Origin: Zygnema cylindricum
Taxonomy: Eukaryota; Streptophyta; Zygnematophyceae; Zygnematales; Zygnemataceae
Direction of reading: 5' to 3'
Assembly: GCA_037447655.1 (NCBI GenBank)
Contig: JBBHKE010002202.1
Span: 74,658 to 93,648, forward strand
Length of the DNA: 18,991 nucleotides
Shown one piece after another: positions 18,623 to 18,991 of the stretch. The notes under the pieces are model-generated. The model saw nothing but the letters and a program-made list of their open reading frames with translations. It did not search any database and had not been told where the DNA came from. Within the stretch, counting starts at the first letter, position 1. Every line of letters begins with the position of its first letter. The position numbers and the translations under genes are program-made.

Positions 18623-18991
18623 TCAACAAGATGCTAGGATAGGTTTCTGCATCGGTAAAGGCTATGTGAGAGAACTTATGTGAAAATTTCAATCCAGTGA
18701 TGGCATGATGTTCCAACGACTTAAGCAACCTTCAGACATCTCCAATAAACTGTTCACTGTAGTTGGTCTGGTCAAACTAATATTGACTGGATGGGGAATA
18801 TGGTTTAATACGTTGTCTACTTCATCAGGCTTTAAGATTTTTATTTCTTGTTCCTGTTGGAGTTCTTGTAAATAGTCTAGATTGGTCTAATAGGTCGAGC
18901 AGGAAAATAGTACGGTCGATCCTAAATCTCGTATTCTTTCGTTCGCTCCATTTAAATGTCGTAATTAATGTGGTCTCTTCTAAACCCTGTG
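18623..18991. other. Right edge of the window, no feature seen
   Basis: Probably continues the intron of the preceding exon. No exon, repeat or structural motif stands out. Confidence 0.4.

Noticed and set aside
18322-18642. 106-codon open frame with SNVQ repeats
   Set aside because: It is the translation of a 7-bp minisatellite; length 7 gives a periodic peptide in any frame that lacks stops.

Overview
The window is nuclear DNA of a green-lineage eukaryote, most likely a streptophyte (land plant or charophyte alga). The evidence is GT-AG introns with T-rich ends, a plant-specific SBP-box transcription factor, plant-type CCCTAAA interstitial telomere-like repeats, and abundant degenerate transposon relics. 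I cannot name the species.

Layout, left to right. Positions 1-260 hold the last exon of a mitochondrial carrier family gene (+ strand), entered from an intron ending in a poly-C/(CT)n microsatellite. About 261-3400 is AT-rich intergenic DNA with strong T/A strand asymmetry and no recognisable gene. Positions 3408-3930 are a 70-bp pyrimidine-rich tandem repeat carrying plant telo-box cores, followed by a CT tract that ends in a strong 3' splice site.

Positions 3947-10835 hold the one complete-looking gene, an SBP-box (SPL-like) transcription factor. It can be rebuilt from ten phase-consistent exons giving 672 codons plus stop. Both zinc-binding sites and the nuclear-localisation signal are intact, and the conserved post-SBP region of large SPL/CRR1-type proteins follows. 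The model stops before any ankyrin-repeat or membrane region. One intron is GC-AG, and the first intron holds a long imperfect foldback.

Positions 10836-12980 are intergenic, with telomere-like islands and simple repeats. Positions 12980-13706 are a frameshifted remnant of the C-terminal part of a non-LTR-retrotransposon-type ORF. Positions 13996-14177 hold a cluster of perfect palindromes.

Positions about 14740-17513 hold the most unusual structure: a chain of TIR elements of 690-790 bp placed end to end, each separated only by a single TAA/TTA trinucleotide. Their ends are GGGTGRAC-YTCCAT-type inverted repeats, and two of them carry a 10-bp-phased triple GTACG motif exactly 45 bp inside one end. 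This resembles PIF/Harbinger-type non-autonomous elements in a nested or tandem chain.

Positions 17976-18292 look like the first coding exon of a further + strand gene of unknown function. It ends in a GTAAGA donor, and a 7-bp minisatellite of about 40 units lies in the presumed intron behind it.

The genes do not form a functional unit that I can see. The carrier acts in organelle membranes, the SBP protein in the nucleus, and the last gene is unidentified.
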